DNA of 64,000 nucleotides from Aeribacillus composti (GCF_007827555.1 NZ_VISS01000016.1:19665-83664), one strand, 5' to 3'. Numbered from the stretch's first letter, positions 1-8,893 are shown. Translations and numbers: made by a program. The notes: generated by a model not told the origin, from the letters alone.

Positions 1-2
1 TC

Positions 3-164
3 TTGGTCGGGGTTTATATGGTTGGCAAGGGGGATTATATCGATGAAAAAGCTCCGGATTCACTTATTTTTCATAAATTTGGCTTTTTGGAATTAATCAT
101 CCTGTCCTATGCGTATATTTTTCTAGGACTTGCGGTAGGCTTTGGGAAAAGGAAAGACAATTGA
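3..164 (+). CDS. C-terminal fragment of a membrane protein (5' end outside window)
   Basis: An open frame enters from the left edge and stops at TGA 162-164, giving about 53 residues. The last part is a hydrophobic stretch (LELIILSYAYIFLGLAVGF) followed by a basic tail, as at the end of an integral membrane protein. The family cannot be assigned from this fragment. No terminator is obvious before the opposing small membrane-protein gene. Confidence 0.5.
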   Translation: MVGVYMVGKGDYIDEKAPDSLIFHKFGFLELIILSYAYIFLGLAVGFGKRKDN

Positions 165-294
165 ATGTTAAATCTTGGATTTTTCAATATTCCACTTGTT
201 TTTTCATAACACGGTTATGCAAAAAAGATTGGCCAAATTTTATGGTCAATCTTTTCATTTATCTATTCAAATACTTTTGTTGAAGAGGAAGATC

Positions 295-558
295 TTATCG
301 TTTTATTTTCTCTCCGCTTTTATTTCTTTTTTTAAGAAACCAGAACAGGACTGTAAGTGAAAATAATAAAATTGGTATATATCCAACTAACCGCCATGCG
401 TTTAACGCACCGAGAAAATAATATGCAACTGGTAAAAATGTTACAGTACTAATAAGCATAAACAGCCAAGAACGATGGAGTAAACCAATTATAAATGTAA
501 TTATTGAAATAACAAATGAAGTTCTCCATAAGAATATAATCAAATTAAAATCATCCAA
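295..558 (-). CDS. Small hydrophobic membrane protein, function unknown
   Basis: This 87-residue protein begins at a TTG (556-558). A run of seven G on the coding strand lies about 8 nt upstream (567-573) and can serve as the Shine-Dalgarno site. It has three hydrophobic stretches, roughly residues 5-25, 30-50 and 58-77, and a strongly basic C-terminus, so it probably spans the membrane with the tail in the cytoplasm. I do not recognise the family. It stands alone, convergent with the truncated gene at the left edge. Hydrophobic composition, the good ribosome-binding site and the absence of a competing frame support it as real, but it could be a fragment. Confidence 0.5.
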   Translation of the reverse strand: MDDFNLIIFLWRTSFVISIITFIIGLLHRSWLFMLISTVTFLPVAYYFLGALNAWRLVGYIPILLFSLTVLFWFLKKRNKSGEKIKR

Positions 559-605
559 TATATCGTCCCCCCCTGCGTGAAATACTGTAATATTTAAAGA
601 AACTA

Positions 606-651
606 GGAGCTGTCCAAAAGGTCAGGGTTAACTGACTTTTTCGAGCCCCTT
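606..651. repeat. Dispersed hairpin repeat, copy 1
   Basis: An imperfect inverted repeat (core GTCAG-GGTTAA-CTGAC with GAGCT/CGAGCCCC flanks) is nearly identical to the hairpin after thrS at 63908-63950; both share CTGTCCAAAA..GTCAGGGT..AACTGACTTTTT. In this copy the stem has mismatches and no gene lies immediately upstream, so it is either a relic terminator or the end of a lost mobile element. Confidence 0.55.
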
Positions 652-677
652 CATTTTAGGGACTTATCGGGCAGACC
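648..677. repeat. 30-bp direct repeat, copy A
   Basis: Begins CCTTCATTTTAGGGACT and matches 882-911 at 28 of 30 positions in the same orientation. It abuts the hairpin repeat at 606-651. Confidence 0.6.
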
Positions 678-881
678 ATTTTTTCTATCTTTTTATATCC
701 TTCAGAAGTCTTATGAAGGACTTTTCTTATGCTCCCTCTTTCTGAATTGGTTCTTCAAAAGTTTTCTGACGGACATTCAGCACATATAATTGCTTCTTGT
801 TGGGCTTCATTGCCTCTATGAAGGACATTTACAAATTTTATTCAATTATTTTTGTCCTTCACAGTAGTAATTCTTCAAAAT

Positions 882-911
882 CCTTCATTTTAGGGACTCA
901 TCAGGCAGACC
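882..911. repeat. 30-bp direct repeat, copy B
   Basis: Second copy of the 648-677 repeat, ending GGCAGACC as the first does. The 204 bp between copies contain further TCCTTCA/TGAAGGA pieces, which suggests a decayed repetitive or transposon-derived tract. Confidence 0.6.
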
Positions 912-1528
912 CTTTAAAAAATTGATTTCTTACTCATCATCAACTTTTAATTTTAAATTTGAGTAAAGAACTAAATTCCTACCTCAAATTTTGCTTCGTC
1001 ATCCGATGTATCAGCATCTATTTCATTAGAAGATCGTTAATCGATATTATTTCACCAGCTGTGAAAGCATTCGTTATTGGGATTTTACAACTAAATCTAA
1101 TAGAATATTGCCGTATATAAATATTCTTCATTATGCACTCAATTCCTTTTTTTGTTTTAAGAAGTGAGTCTTCAAGCTTTTTTCTGCAACGATATGGCAT
1201 GCAGGCACAAAACTAAACAATTTAAATTCAATAGAGCAAATGTCCCGTGTATTTTATGTGAGTAAAAAGAATTAGTTAAAAATAGGGAAAATTTTAAGTT
1301 ATAAAAACGTTTTACTATGCACATACATTTTATGAATCGTGATAGATCTGAATTTACTGATACGATTTCAAGATTTCCACAGGTTCTAAATCTCATTTTT
1401 GTACTTTCGTGTATATAAAAATAATTCAGCATCTGTCCGCATTTTTATAAAAAGTAGCTCCAAAAGCAGCCCCACTTGCCCCAAAATAATACATTATGAT
1501 CAAATTGTGATCAAACCTAAATTGAAAC

Positions 1529-1575
1529 AAAAAAACCCTGAAATCCTTTCTTCTCAAGGGTTTCAGGGTTTTTAA
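1529..1575 (-). terminator. Terminator of rpsD
   Basis: Long stem: AAAACCCTGAAA pairs with TTTCAGGGTTTT around a short loop. On the minus strand it ends in a T-rich run 27 nt after the rpsD stop. Confidence 0.85.
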
Positions 1576-1601
1576 ATACTGAATTATACAATCTAATTTT
1601 A

Positions 1602-2204
1602 TTAACGAGAGTAGAACTCAACGATGAGCGATTCGTTAATTTCCGCAGGCAATTCAGAGCGTTCAGGCAGACGAGTGTATGTTCCTTCAAGCTTTTCCGG
1701 ATCAAATGTTAAATATTCAGGAACAAAGTTGTTTAATTCAACCGCTTCTTTAATGATTTGAAGGTTGCGGGATTTTTCACGGACAGAAATCGTTTGGCCT
1801 GGTTTTACTTGGTAAGACGGAATGTCCACGCGGCTTCCATCCACTAAAATATGGCCGTGGTTAACCAATTGGCGTGCTTGACGGCGAGTGCGAGCCAAGC
1901 CAAGACGATAAACAATGTTATCTAAACGAGACTCTAAAAGGATCATGAAGTTTTCACCGTGAATACCCGGCATTTTGCCCGCCTTTACGAAAGTATTGCG
2001 GAATTGACGTTCGTTAACTCCGTACATATGGCGAAGCTTTTGTTTTTCTTGCAATTGTAAGCCGTATTCAGAAAGTTTTTTCCGTTGGCCTGGACCATGC
2101 TGACCAGGTGCATACGGGCGTTTTTCAAGCTCTTTGCCTGTGCCGCTCAAAGAAATGCCTAAACGGCGGGAAATTTTCCATGTAGGACCTGTATAACGAG
2201 ACAT
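1602..2204 (-). CDS. rpsD: 30S ribosomal protein S4
   Basis: S4 is a primary 16S rRNA-binding protein of the small subunit and, in Bacillus, a translational autoregulator. The start is the ATG at 2204, preceded by AAGGAGGAGCAAT, giving 200 residues, the B. subtilis length; an upstream in-frame extension is ignored because it lacks a ribosome-binding site. The N-terminus [10 protein letters not shown] and the S4 RNA-binding domain (about residues 90-155, with [11 protein letters not shown] and LVDG) are plain. It is transcribed alone, ends in a strong terminator and is divergent from dgcP. Confidence 0.97.
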   Translation of the reverse strand: MSRYTGPTWKISRRLGISLSGTGKELEKRPYAPGQHGPGQRKKLSEYGLQLQEKQKLRHMYGVNERQFRNTFVKAGKMPGIHGENFMILLESRLDNIVYRLGLARTRRQARQLVNHGHILVDGSRVDIPSYQVKPGQTISVREKSRNLQIIKEAVELNNFVPEYLTFDPEKLEGTYTRLPERSELPAEINESLIVEFYSR

Positions 2205-2480
2205 ATTGCTCCTCCTTTTGTATTTTCGATTGTAAAATACAAACAGACTGATTCTCTCAATTATGCACATTTTGTTTTCATGTACCTTCGCTCCAGCAGC
2301 AGAGAGTTACACGGTACACCTCAGATTTGAGGAACAAAATGACATCATAATTGTCGAATCCTTAGGCTGCTATATTTTACACAACGATCATTATATGATT
2401 TTAAATGAGCGGTGTCAAGATTATTTCCTTTGCTGTCAGCGAAAAGGAATATTTAATCCGACGAACTTCACACATTCATT
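2205..2480 (-). promoter_or_regulatory. Candidate rpsD leader (S4 autoregulation)
   Basis: The long space upstream of rpsD holds a hairpin with TGTACC (2281-2286) and GGTACA (2313-2318) arms and no convincing gene. S4 represses rpsD through its leader mRNA in B. subtilis, so such an element is expected here. I infer its presence from position and the hairpin only; the exact structure was not matched. Confidence 0.35.
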
Positions 2481-2484
2481 TCTA

Positions 2485-2521
2485 TTTTTTGTGAAAAAAA
2501 TACCAATTATTTCACAAAAAA
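2485..2521. repeat. Perfect 12-bp inverted repeat upstream of dgcP
   Basis: TTTTTTGTGAAA (2485-2496) and TTTCACAAAAAA (2510-2521) are separated by 13 bp. They lie just upstream of a TATAAT (2537-2542) that could serve dgcP. The half-sites resemble Rex half-sites (TTGTGAA/TTCACAA) but are spaced too widely for the usual operator. Confidence 0.6.
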
Positions 2522-2589
2522 AATTGTGCTTCATGTTATAATACTATTAAAGTAATAAGGTCTATTTTCCCGGTTATAGGTGGTGGAGT

Positions 2590-4395
2590 ATGGATTGGGA
2601 TCATTTTGAAAACTTATTTTTCCGATTACTTATGAGTGATTCGGACAGACAGCATTTCGATGAATTTATTAATGAAATGTTTGCCATTTTAATCAAAGCA
2701 TTTAATCTTCAAAATGTGTCGATTTGGAAAGAGATCGGTTCGAATCTTTTTTTATGCCAATACTCGAGCAATGACGATGTAAAAGGTGCTTCGAAATCAT
2801 TTAGCTTCAAAGACGATGAACAATTTGTAGTTTACAAAGAAAAAGGACGATTGTTTTTGCAGTATTCGGCAGAATCCTCTCCAAAAATGCTGTTGGAATT
2901 CAGAGGAGGCCGTGTACTTCACAAACTTTCTAATCAACAACTAGAAAAAATTTCCAAAATATGTTTTGCCATGTTTTTTCACGGAAAAAAATTATATTTG
3001 CAAAAAACGCTTAAAGAAAAATATTATCAATTGTTTTTATTAACTGATGAACTTTATTCCATTATGAAAGAAGAAGAAGTGTTAAACAAGCTTTATAACA
3101 CTTTGAGGCAAATGTATCCCGACCTATTATGCCATTTCATTTTGCCAATGGATTATTCATTAGGACATGAAATTCCTGTGAAAAATTTGGAGCAGGAAAT
3201 AGATCAGTATGAGGAAGCTATGACAGCCTTTTTGAAAGGCGATATGGTCGTAAGAAGCTCGTCAAACGGGCTCTATATTTATGTCCCGATTGCAGGTAGA
3301 CAGGGTGTGTATGGATTAATTGATGTACATATCCCACTTCATATTGAACAAATCGATGACGTAATCGATATGATCGAAAAAGTGGCAAAGGCCGGCGGCA
3401 AAGCGCTGGAAAATGCCAAGCTGTATGAACAGTCGAAGCAGCATGTAAACGATTTGCAGCTCATTAATGATACGGCTCGAAAAATTAATAAAAACTTGCG
3501 GATTTCAGATACGATGAAATACATGGTTAAAAGAATGCTTCGTTCATTTTCTGCAGATGAGGCCGCTTTTTTTATTTTTGATGAAAATAAAAAATGGAAC
3601 ATGCTTTCAGAAAGTACATCGTTTTTCCATTCAGATGAATCGAAGGCTTACGTTGATTGGGTTGCACAAAATATATTGGAGCAAAATAGTGTATTCACTG
3701 GCGATATTTCCAATTCCATTCTCGGGGAAGCCGTTTATAAATCAATAATGGCTGTTCCGATGATCGACAGTGAAAAAATCATCGGATTTGCTGTTGTGCT
3801 GCGTAAAGAACCGTATTCCTTCACGTTTGATATGTACAAATTAATGGAATCGCTTGTGTCTCATTCTACACTCGCCTTTACGAACTCCATGCTTCGGGAA
3901 AAGCTGGAATTGCTCGTGATCACAGATCCGCTTACAAATCTTTTTAATAGAAAATATTTTGACGAGGTTGTTCATCAATCGTTTAAAGAAGACCAAAGAG
4001 GCACATTAATTTTAATAGACGTAGACAATTTTAAACAAATCAATGATACGTATGGCCACCAAGTAGGCGATAAAGTGCTTATTCAAATTGCTAAAACGAT
4101 AAGGAACAACATACGGGAGGAAGATGTAGGAGCTAGATGGGGCGGAGAAGAGCTGGCCATTTATCTTCCTAAAGTGGGTTTAAAAATCGGATGTGAAGTG
4201 GCAAACAGAATTGTTTCAGCTGTGCGGAAATCAACGAAACCGCCTGTAACAGTTTCATGCGGTGTTTCCTGTTGGGATGCAGCCCATAAAAATGATTCGC
4301 CTGCCCTTCTTTTTAAAAGAGCAGATGATGCCTTGTATCAGGCAAAGCGCAATGGAAAAAATCAAGTATCGGTTTTAGACCAAGAAAGAGCATAA
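2590..4395 (+). CDS. dgcP: GAF-GGDEF diguanylate cyclase, DgcP (YtrP) type
   Basis: Predicted to make cyclic di-GMP from two GTP. The 601-residue protein has a long sensory region with a GAF-like segment (about 280-435) and a C-terminal GGDEF domain (about 440-600). The active-site motif is GGEEL at about 518-522, with the metal-binding DVDNFKQIND near 478. An RxxD product-inhibition site (REED, about 509-512) lies five residues before the GG pair, so the enzyme should be active and feedback inhibited. No membrane segments are seen. Position between rpsD and the fRMsr gene matches B. subtilis ytrP (dgcP). ATG 2590 has a GGTGGAG ribosome-binding site. Confidence 0.9.
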   Translation: MDWDHFENLFFRLLMSDSDRQHFDEFINEMFAILIKAFNLQNVSIWKEIGSNLFLCQYSSNDDVKGASKSFSFKDDEQFVVYKEKGRLFLQYSAESSPKMLLEFRGGRVLHKLSNQQLEKISKICFAMFFHGKKLYLQKTLKEKYYQLFLLTDELYSIMKEEEVLNKLYNTLRQMYPDLLCHFILPMDYSLGHEIPVKNLEQEIDQYEEAMTAFLKGDMVVRSSSNGLYIYVPIAGRQGVYGLIDVHIPLHIEQIDDVIDMIEKVAKAGGKALENAKLYEQSKQHVNDLQLINDTARKINKNLRISDTMKYMVKRMLRSFSADEAAFFIFDENKKWNMLSESTSFFHSDESKAYVDWVAQNILEQNSVFTGDISNSILGEAVYKSIMAVPMIDSEKIIGFAVVLRKEPYSFTFDMYKLMESLVSHSTLAFTNSMLREKLELLVITDPLTNLFNRKYFDEVVHQSFKEDQRGTLILIDVDNFKQINDTYGHQVGDKVLIQIAKTIRNNIREEDVGARWGGEELAIYLPKVGLKIGCEVANRIVSAVRKSTKPPVTVSCGVSCWDAAHKNDSPALLFKRADDALYQAKRNGKNQVSVLDQERA

Positions 4396-4462
4396 AGGGT
4401 TCCTAGGTATTGCTCTGATTTGTTAAAATCGTTTGACAGATCGTAACTAGGGACCCTTTTTT
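4394..4462 (+). terminator. Terminator after dgcP
   Basis: AAAGGGT-CCTAG arms pair with CTAGGG-ACCCTTTTTT across a long loop. The T run follows the stem. Confidence 0.6.
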
Positions 4463-4540
4463 ATATCATTTGAAAGGGTTCAAAAGTTGAATGCTCATTT
4501 CCACCTGTTCACGACTTCCGGCGTTTGAAAAACAAGGCTA

Positions 4541-5020
4541 TTAAAGGTATTCTGTAAGAATATTCGTGAATTTTTCTAAATATCTTTGGTCTATTTCATC
4601 AAATCGGTTTTTAATCGGGCTGTCAATATCTAACACACCGATTACCTCATCGTTCTTAATAAGCGGGACAACGATTTCCGATTGTGATCGCGCGTCGCAG
4701 GCGATGTGTCCAGGGAACTCATTTACATCAGCCACTCTCACCGTTCTTTTTTCGAAAGCAGCCGTTCCGCATACACCTTTGCCAATAGGAATTCGAACGC
4801 ATGCCGGCAGCCCCTGAAAAGGTCCGAGAACAAGCTCATCTCCGTCTTTTACATAAAAACCAACCCAATTGATTTCTGACAAAAATTGATTCAACAAGGC
4901 GGATGCATTAGCTAAATTCGCTATGACATTTTGTTCCCCTTCAATCAATGCTGTAAGCTGTTTTAACACAAGCTCATAATTTTCTTCTTTTGTTCCATTA
5001 TAGCTTTCGACGACAAACAT
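4541..5020 (-). CDS. msrC: Free methionine-(R)-sulfoxide reductase (GAF domain, YtsP type)
   Basis: A single GAF domain of 159 residues, the usual size of the fRMsr family, which reduces free methionine-R-sulfoxide in the cytoplasm. The family's three conserved cysteines are present: Cys74 (LPACVRI), Cys84 (GVCGTAA) and Cys108 (HIACDARSQSE). The last lies in the DARSQSE signature. ATG 5020 is preceded by GTGAGG. It is divergent from refZ and convergent with dgcP. The role in oxidative-damage repair is inferred from the family. Confidence 0.9.
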   Translation of the reverse strand: MFVVESYNGTKEENYELVLKQLTALIEGEQNVIANLANASALLNQFLSEINWVGFYVKDGDELVLGPFQGLPACVRIPIGKGVCGTAAFEKRTVRVADVNEFPGHIACDARSQSEIVVPLIKNDEVIGVLDIDSPIKNRFDEIDQRYLEKFTNILTEYL

Positions 5021-5051
5021 GGAAATTCCTCACTTTCTTTTTCAAAATGAC

Positions 5052-5067
5052 AAGTAAGTACGAACTT
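5052..5067. promoter_or_regulatory. Palindrome in the refZ/fRMsr divergent promoter region
   Basis: AAGT-N2-GTAC-N2-ACTT forms an interrupted palindrome 78 bp before the refZ start. It is a plausible operator for the TetR-like RefZ, which has palindromic targets in B. subtilis. The match to the RefZ motif was not verified. Confidence 0.3.
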
Positions 5068-5144
5068 TGTCGAGAAATTATAGCAGGAAAATATCGTTGC
5101 GGGTAGAAAACTTCTAACAGCCATCAACAAAAGGAGTGATCCAC

Positions 5145-5780
5145 TTGCAAACGAAAACGAACACTGTTACGAAAGAAAATATCGTTGATGCAGCAATTTT
5201 CCTTTTTAATACAAAAGGTTACACCGGAACATCGGTTAGGGAAATTGCCAAACGGGCCAATGCAAATATCGCCCATATTTCTTACTATTTTAAAGGAAAA
5301 AACGGATTATTGGAACATTTAGTGTCCAAGTTTTATGAAGGTTATTTAGACGTAATCGATCAATGCTATCAAAAATGTACAGAATCTCCAAAACTCTCTC
5401 TTATGGCAATCGTTGAAGAACTTCTCCGCTATCAATATGAAAACCGCCGGCTTGCCCGTTTTGTCCACCGAGAAGTAACGCTTGATTCGACTCTCATTCG
5501 CCAGGTGATGATGACTTATTTAGCGAAAGAAAAATATTATTTGCTTAACCTGCTTGAACGAGGGATGCGAGCGAACCAATTTAAACAAGTAGACATTCCC
5601 CATTTTTTAGTACAATTCAAAAGCTTAATAAATATGCCGTTTTTACAGCCTCAATACATGTATGAAGTTTTACATATTAATCCGTACGAAGAATATTTTG
5701 TCAAGCAATATAGTAAACAGCTGGTTTCATGGCTGGAACAAATACTTTTTCAGAAAAACGAAAAACAATCAAATGACTAA
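5145..5780 (+). CDS. refZ: TetR-family DNA-binding protein RefZ (YttP)
   Basis: RefZ is a TetR-like protein that in B. subtilis binds motifs near the origin and affects FtsZ-ring placement and chromosome capture at sporulation. This protein has 211 residues with an N-terminal helix-turn-helix (about residues 10-55; TSVREIAKRANANIAHISYY is the HTH). The TTG at 5145 is preferred because AAGGAGTGAT lies 6-7 nt upstream; an earlier GTG overlaps that site. Identification rests on the HTH plus its place between ytsP and hisJ. The 3' end overlaps the convergent hisJ by 4 bp. Confidence 0.85.
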   Translation: MQTKTNTVTKENIVDAAIFLFNTKGYTGTSVREIAKRANANIAHISYYFKGKNGLLEHLVSKFYEGYLDVIDQCYQKCTESPKLSLMAIVEELLRYQYENRRLARFVHREVTLDSTLIRQVMMTYLAKEKYYLLNLLERGMRANQFKQVDIPHFLVQFKSLINMPFLQPQYMYEVLHINPYEEYFVKQYSKQLVSWLEQILFQKNEKQSND

Positions 5781-6574
5781 ACCATTTTTTCAAAAAGTGA
5801 AAAATCGCTGCCTACATCCTTCGCGCTATGGGCATCAGAACCATAAACGAGAGGGATGCTTTGTTTTTTGGCCGCTTGTATAATATCCTCTGGCGGGTAA
5901 ATTTCTCCGCAAAAGGCTTTTCGTAAACCGGAAGTGTTGACGTCCAGTTCCATCCCCCTTTTGTTCATTTCAGCAAAAATCTGTTCAATATAAGGCTTTT
6001 CATCAAATGTGGCTTGGAAAAGCTTTTGAAATTTGTGTATTAGCGTAATATGTCCAAGCCGCTTCGGCTTATACTTTCCAAGATCTGAAACAACCCCTTT
6101 TAATACTGTCGCATAATATAATTCGTATAAATGATTGATGCCGCCTGAAAGCTCCGCCATTTTTTGAAACGTATGTTCATCAAAATCTACACAATAATAT
6201 TGTCCATTTAATTTTAAAAAATGTACGGACAAAATGCTGTCATCAAGAAAAGGACCGTATTTGTCCAAAAATTGCGCTGTTTCTCTTTCAAAACCGTTAA
6301 TATAGTCTACTTCTAAACCGATATGAATATCGATATCGCGTTTATATTGTTTTTTTAAGTCTAGCAAAATAGACAAGTAGCGGTCGATATCACTGAAGGG
6401 CATTGCGCTGTCCTTATCGGGAGTTGGATCAACAAACCCTTCCGGCAATGGAGCATGTTCTGTAAAGGTTATAGCAGAAAATCCTTTTTTTATGGCAGTT
6501 TCAATATACAATTCAAATGAATCGTCCGTACCGTGGGGGCAAAAAGGGGTGTGAACATGTCCATCTTTTTTCAT
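5777..6574 (-). CDS. hisJ: Histidinol-phosphatase, PHP family (HisJ/HisK)
   Basis: Catalyses the penultimate step of histidine synthesis, L-histidinol phosphate to histidinol. The 265-residue PHP-domain protein has metal-binding motifs DGHVHTPFCPHG near the N-terminus, TFTEHAP, a central HIGLEVDYI and the C-terminal GSDAHSAKDVG. ATG 6574 has GAGGTGAT upstream; an upstream in-frame GTG lies within that ribosome-binding site and is rejected. It is divergent from ezrA and overlaps refZ tail-to-tail by 4 bp without an obvious terminator between. It is separated from other his genes, as in B. subtilis. Confidence 0.95.
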   Translation of the reverse strand: MKKDGHVHTPFCPHGTDDSFELYIETAIKKGFSAITFTEHAPLPEGFVDPTPDKDSAMPFSDIDRYLSILLDLKKQYKRDIDIHIGLEVDYINGFERETAQFLDKYGPFLDDSILSVHFLKLNGQYYCVDFDEHTFQKMAELSGGINHLYELYYATVLKGVVSDLGKYKPKRLGHITLIHKFQKLFQATFDEKPYIEQIFAEMNKRGMELDVNTSGLRKAFCGEIYPPEDIIQAAKKQSIPLVYGSDAHSAKDVGSDFSLFEKMV

Positions 6575-6758
6575 AGAAATCACCTCAAGTTTGTCGAGAT
6601 TTATGTGAAAAAATTAAAAATTTTGCTCAAAAAATGTCGTTATCATGGTATCATAAATACATTGAGAACACATTATTTTCTTTTGAAAGTTTTTTCGACA
6701 ACGTCGTTTAAAATATACATACCCTTTAAGAAAGTGAAACGGACCGAGGGGGCTCATA

Positions 6759-8459
6759 ATGGAAGTTGTGATCGTATTAATTTTATTGATTTTCCTTCTA
6801 TTTGGAATCGGTTATGGATTTCGAAAAAATATTTATAAAGAAGTAGACCGTCTTGAAGCTTGGAAAATAGACATTATGAATCAGTCCATAACAGATGAAC
6901 TGTCCAAAGTAAAAGAATTAATAATGAGTGGAGAAACAGAAGAATTGTTTGAACGCTGGCGAAAAGATTGGGACGATATTGTCACTAGCAGGCTTCCGAA
7001 GGTGGAAGAGCTTCTGTTTGAAGCGGAGGAATATGCTGAAAAATACCGCTTTAAAAAGTCAAAAGAAGTTTTATTACATATTGAATCGGTTTTAAAAGAA
7101 ATAGAAGAACAAATAGCCGGCATTGTTCAGCACATTAACGATCTTGTTGCAACAGAAAGCAATAATAAGACAGAAGGTGAAGCAGTCAAACAACAGCTAA
7201 AAGAGTTGAAAAAAACACTGCTCTCCCATCGCCATACATTTGGAACTGCGTATGAACGGCTGGAAAAAGAGTTATATGAAATGTTACATACAATGGAAAA
7301 ATTTGATGAGGAAATGAACTCAGGAAATTACGTAACAGCGAAGGAAATTTTGGATGAACAAAAACAGAAGCTTGAAGCACTCCAATTAAAAGTAGAGGAG
7401 ATTCCAAAGCTTTTAACTGAATGTCAAATGATTGTGCCGAACGAGATTTCCGAATTGAAAGAAGGGTATAAAAAACTGCTCGAGGATGGCTACAAGCTTG
7501 AGCATTTGGAAGTGGAAAAAGAAATTTCGCATATTGAGGAAAAAATGCAGGGCTTGAAAAAGAAGCTAAGTGAAGCAGAGACAGAAGACGTGAAAATGGG
7601 TCTTGATTCCATAAAAGAAACGATTGATAACATTTACGAAATGCTTGAGAAGGAAGTGTATGCGAGCCAATATGTAAGACAAGAAGCGGAAAAAACCGGG
7701 GAAAAGCTGCAATCTTTATTAGAGGAAAAAAATGATTTAAAAGAACAAGTCAGTCTTGTACAGCAGAGCTACCAGCTGTCAAATGATGATGTCGACAAGC
7801 TAAAAGAGTTGGATAAACTGATGAACCAACTGAAAAATCATTACAAGCATATTTTGGCAAGCATAGAGAACTCCAATATTGCGTATTCCGTTTTACAGGA
7901 GGAACTGGAAAGTTTTAATAAGCAAATTGATCAAGCAAAGGAAAAATACAACGAATGGCATTCGATGCTTCAGGCATTGAGAAAGGATGAATTAAACGCG
8001 CGCGACAAATTAGCAGAACTAAAGCGAATGATGGCTGAGATTAAACGGGCGATTCGAAAAAACAACATTCCCGGCCTTCCGGAAAGCTTCGTGGAGCAAT
8101 TACAAACTGCTCAGCAATCGTTTGAAAAGGTCAGCAATGCGCTTGAAGAAATTCCGCTCGATATGGATCGAGTCCAAACGTATTTAAACGATGCTGTGAG
8201 CATCATCGAACAATTAAAAGAAAACACAGATGAGATCATTGCCCAAGTTTGTTTAGTCGAAAGATTAATACAATACGGTAATCGATACCGCAGCACGTAT
8301 TCGGGCCTTGATAAAAAATTAAAAGAAGCTGAACAGTTGTTCAGAAATTATGAATACAGCAAATCTTTGGAGCAAGCGGCTGCTGCCATAGAGGAAATCG
8401 ATTCGGAAGCGATGAAAAGAATACAGAAGCTTGTTGAAAATGAATTGAAAGATCTATGA
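6759..8459 (+). CDS. ezrA: Septation ring formation regulator EzrA
   Basis: EzrA is a membrane-anchored regulator of FtsZ-ring assembly. The 566-residue protein matches the family length. One N-terminal membrane segment (about residues 3-20) is followed by a long, charged, coiled-coil cytoplasmic domain built of spectrin-like repeats. The conserved QNR patch near the C-terminus is visible as IQYGNRYRS (about residues 500-508). ATG 6759 has a GAGGGGG ribosome-binding site. It stands alone, divergent from hisJ, with a strong terminator directly after the stop. Confidence 0.97.
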   Translation: MEVVIVLILLIFLLFGIGYGFRKNIYKEVDRLEAWKIDIMNQSITDELSKVKELIMSGETEELFERWRKDWDDIVTSRLPKVEELLFEAEEYAEKYRFKKSKEVLLHIESVLKEIEEQIAGIVQHINDLVATESNNKTEGEAVKQQLKELKKTLLSHRHTFGTAYERLEKELYEMLHTMEKFDEEMNSGNYVTAKEILDEQKQKLEALQLKVEEIPKLLTECQMIVPNEISELKEGYKKLLEDGYKLEHLEVEKEISHIEEKMQGLKKKLSEAETEDVKMGLDSIKETIDNIYEMLEKEVYASQYVRQEAEKTGEKLQSLLEEKNDLKEQVSLVQQSYQLSNDDVDKLKELDKLMNQLKNHYKHILASIENSNIAYSVLQEELESFNKQIDQAKEKYNEWHSMLQALRKDELNARDKLAELKRMMAEIKRAIRKNNIPGLPESFVEQLQTAQQSFEKVSNALEEIPLDMDRVQTYLNDAVSIIEQLKENTDEIIAQVCLVERLIQYGNRYRSTYSGLDKKLKEAEQLFRNYEYSKSLEQAAAAIEEIDSEAMKRIQKLVENELKDL

Positions 8460-8462
8460 TTT

Positions 8463-8499
8463 ATGCCTGTCTTCGTTTGAAAGACGGGCATTTTTATTG
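8463..8499 (+). terminator. Terminator of ezrA
   Basis: ATGCCTGTCTT pairs with AAGACGGGCAT (one G:T), followed by TTTTTATT. Confidence 0.85.
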
Positions 8500-8893
8500 C
8501 CCATGCTCCCATATGGACTATAGTCAGTAAGCATTTTTATTTAACTATGAGGAGTTGAAGCAATAATGCTGTGCGAAATGTCGGTTTGGAGAGTATATTT
8601 TTTCACTTAACATGAGAAAACCTATAAGAAATTGAAACTCCACTCGTACAAACATGAGCAATTGCAGAGCTTGTTATCTATAAGATAATGAAATTCCACA
8701 GCCGGATGATTTTGTGAATCGCCCTTTCCTTATTTTTATTTGTCCCATCTAGGCGCTTGCCGCTGTGAAGGGCTTTTTTATTGTAATTCATTGCCACATT
8801 TGTTATAAAGGTGTAAAAGGGAAACAATAGCAATCAAACAAACACTAAAAACAAGTTTCGAAAGCACGTACATATTTTTGAAGTCGAAAAGGT
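8500..8893. other. Intergenic stretch with an orphan terminator-like hairpin
   Basis: No convincing gene is seen. GCCCTT (8721-8726) and AAGGGC (8768-8773), followed by TTTTTTATT, form a terminator-like structure with no coding region before it. It may be what is left of a deleted gene. Confidence 0.45.

Larger units (their letters stand above)
560..1528. other. About 1 kb without a convincing gene
   Basis: Apart from the hairpin and direct repeats, this AT-rich stretch contains only short frames on the minus strand. They lack Shine-Dalgarno sites and recognisable families, for example the 60- and 86-codon frames within 1018-1432. Composition and interrupted frames fit decayed DNA. I see no RNA gene. 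Confidence 0.5.

Noticed and set aside
771..872. Short minus-strand frame (about 33 codons) that might be the tail of a transposase
   Set aside because: Too short and without a recognisable transposase motif; mentioned only as part of the decayed tract.
1018..1432. Two overlapping minus-strand frames of 60 and 86 codons
   Set aside because: No ribosome-binding sites, no family resemblance, composition like the surrounding non-coding DNA.
2485..2521. Canonical Rex operator
   Set aside because: The half-sites are separated by far more than the usual spacing, so a standard Rex site is not called.
2263..2541. 92-codon plus-strand frame before dgcP
   Set aside because: It lies in the rpsD leader/dgcP promoter region, has no ribosome-binding site and no coding character.
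6533..6838. 101-codon plus-strand frame across the hisJ/ezrA divergent region
   Set aside because: It overlaps the starts of both genes in another frame and has no ribosome-binding site or family match.
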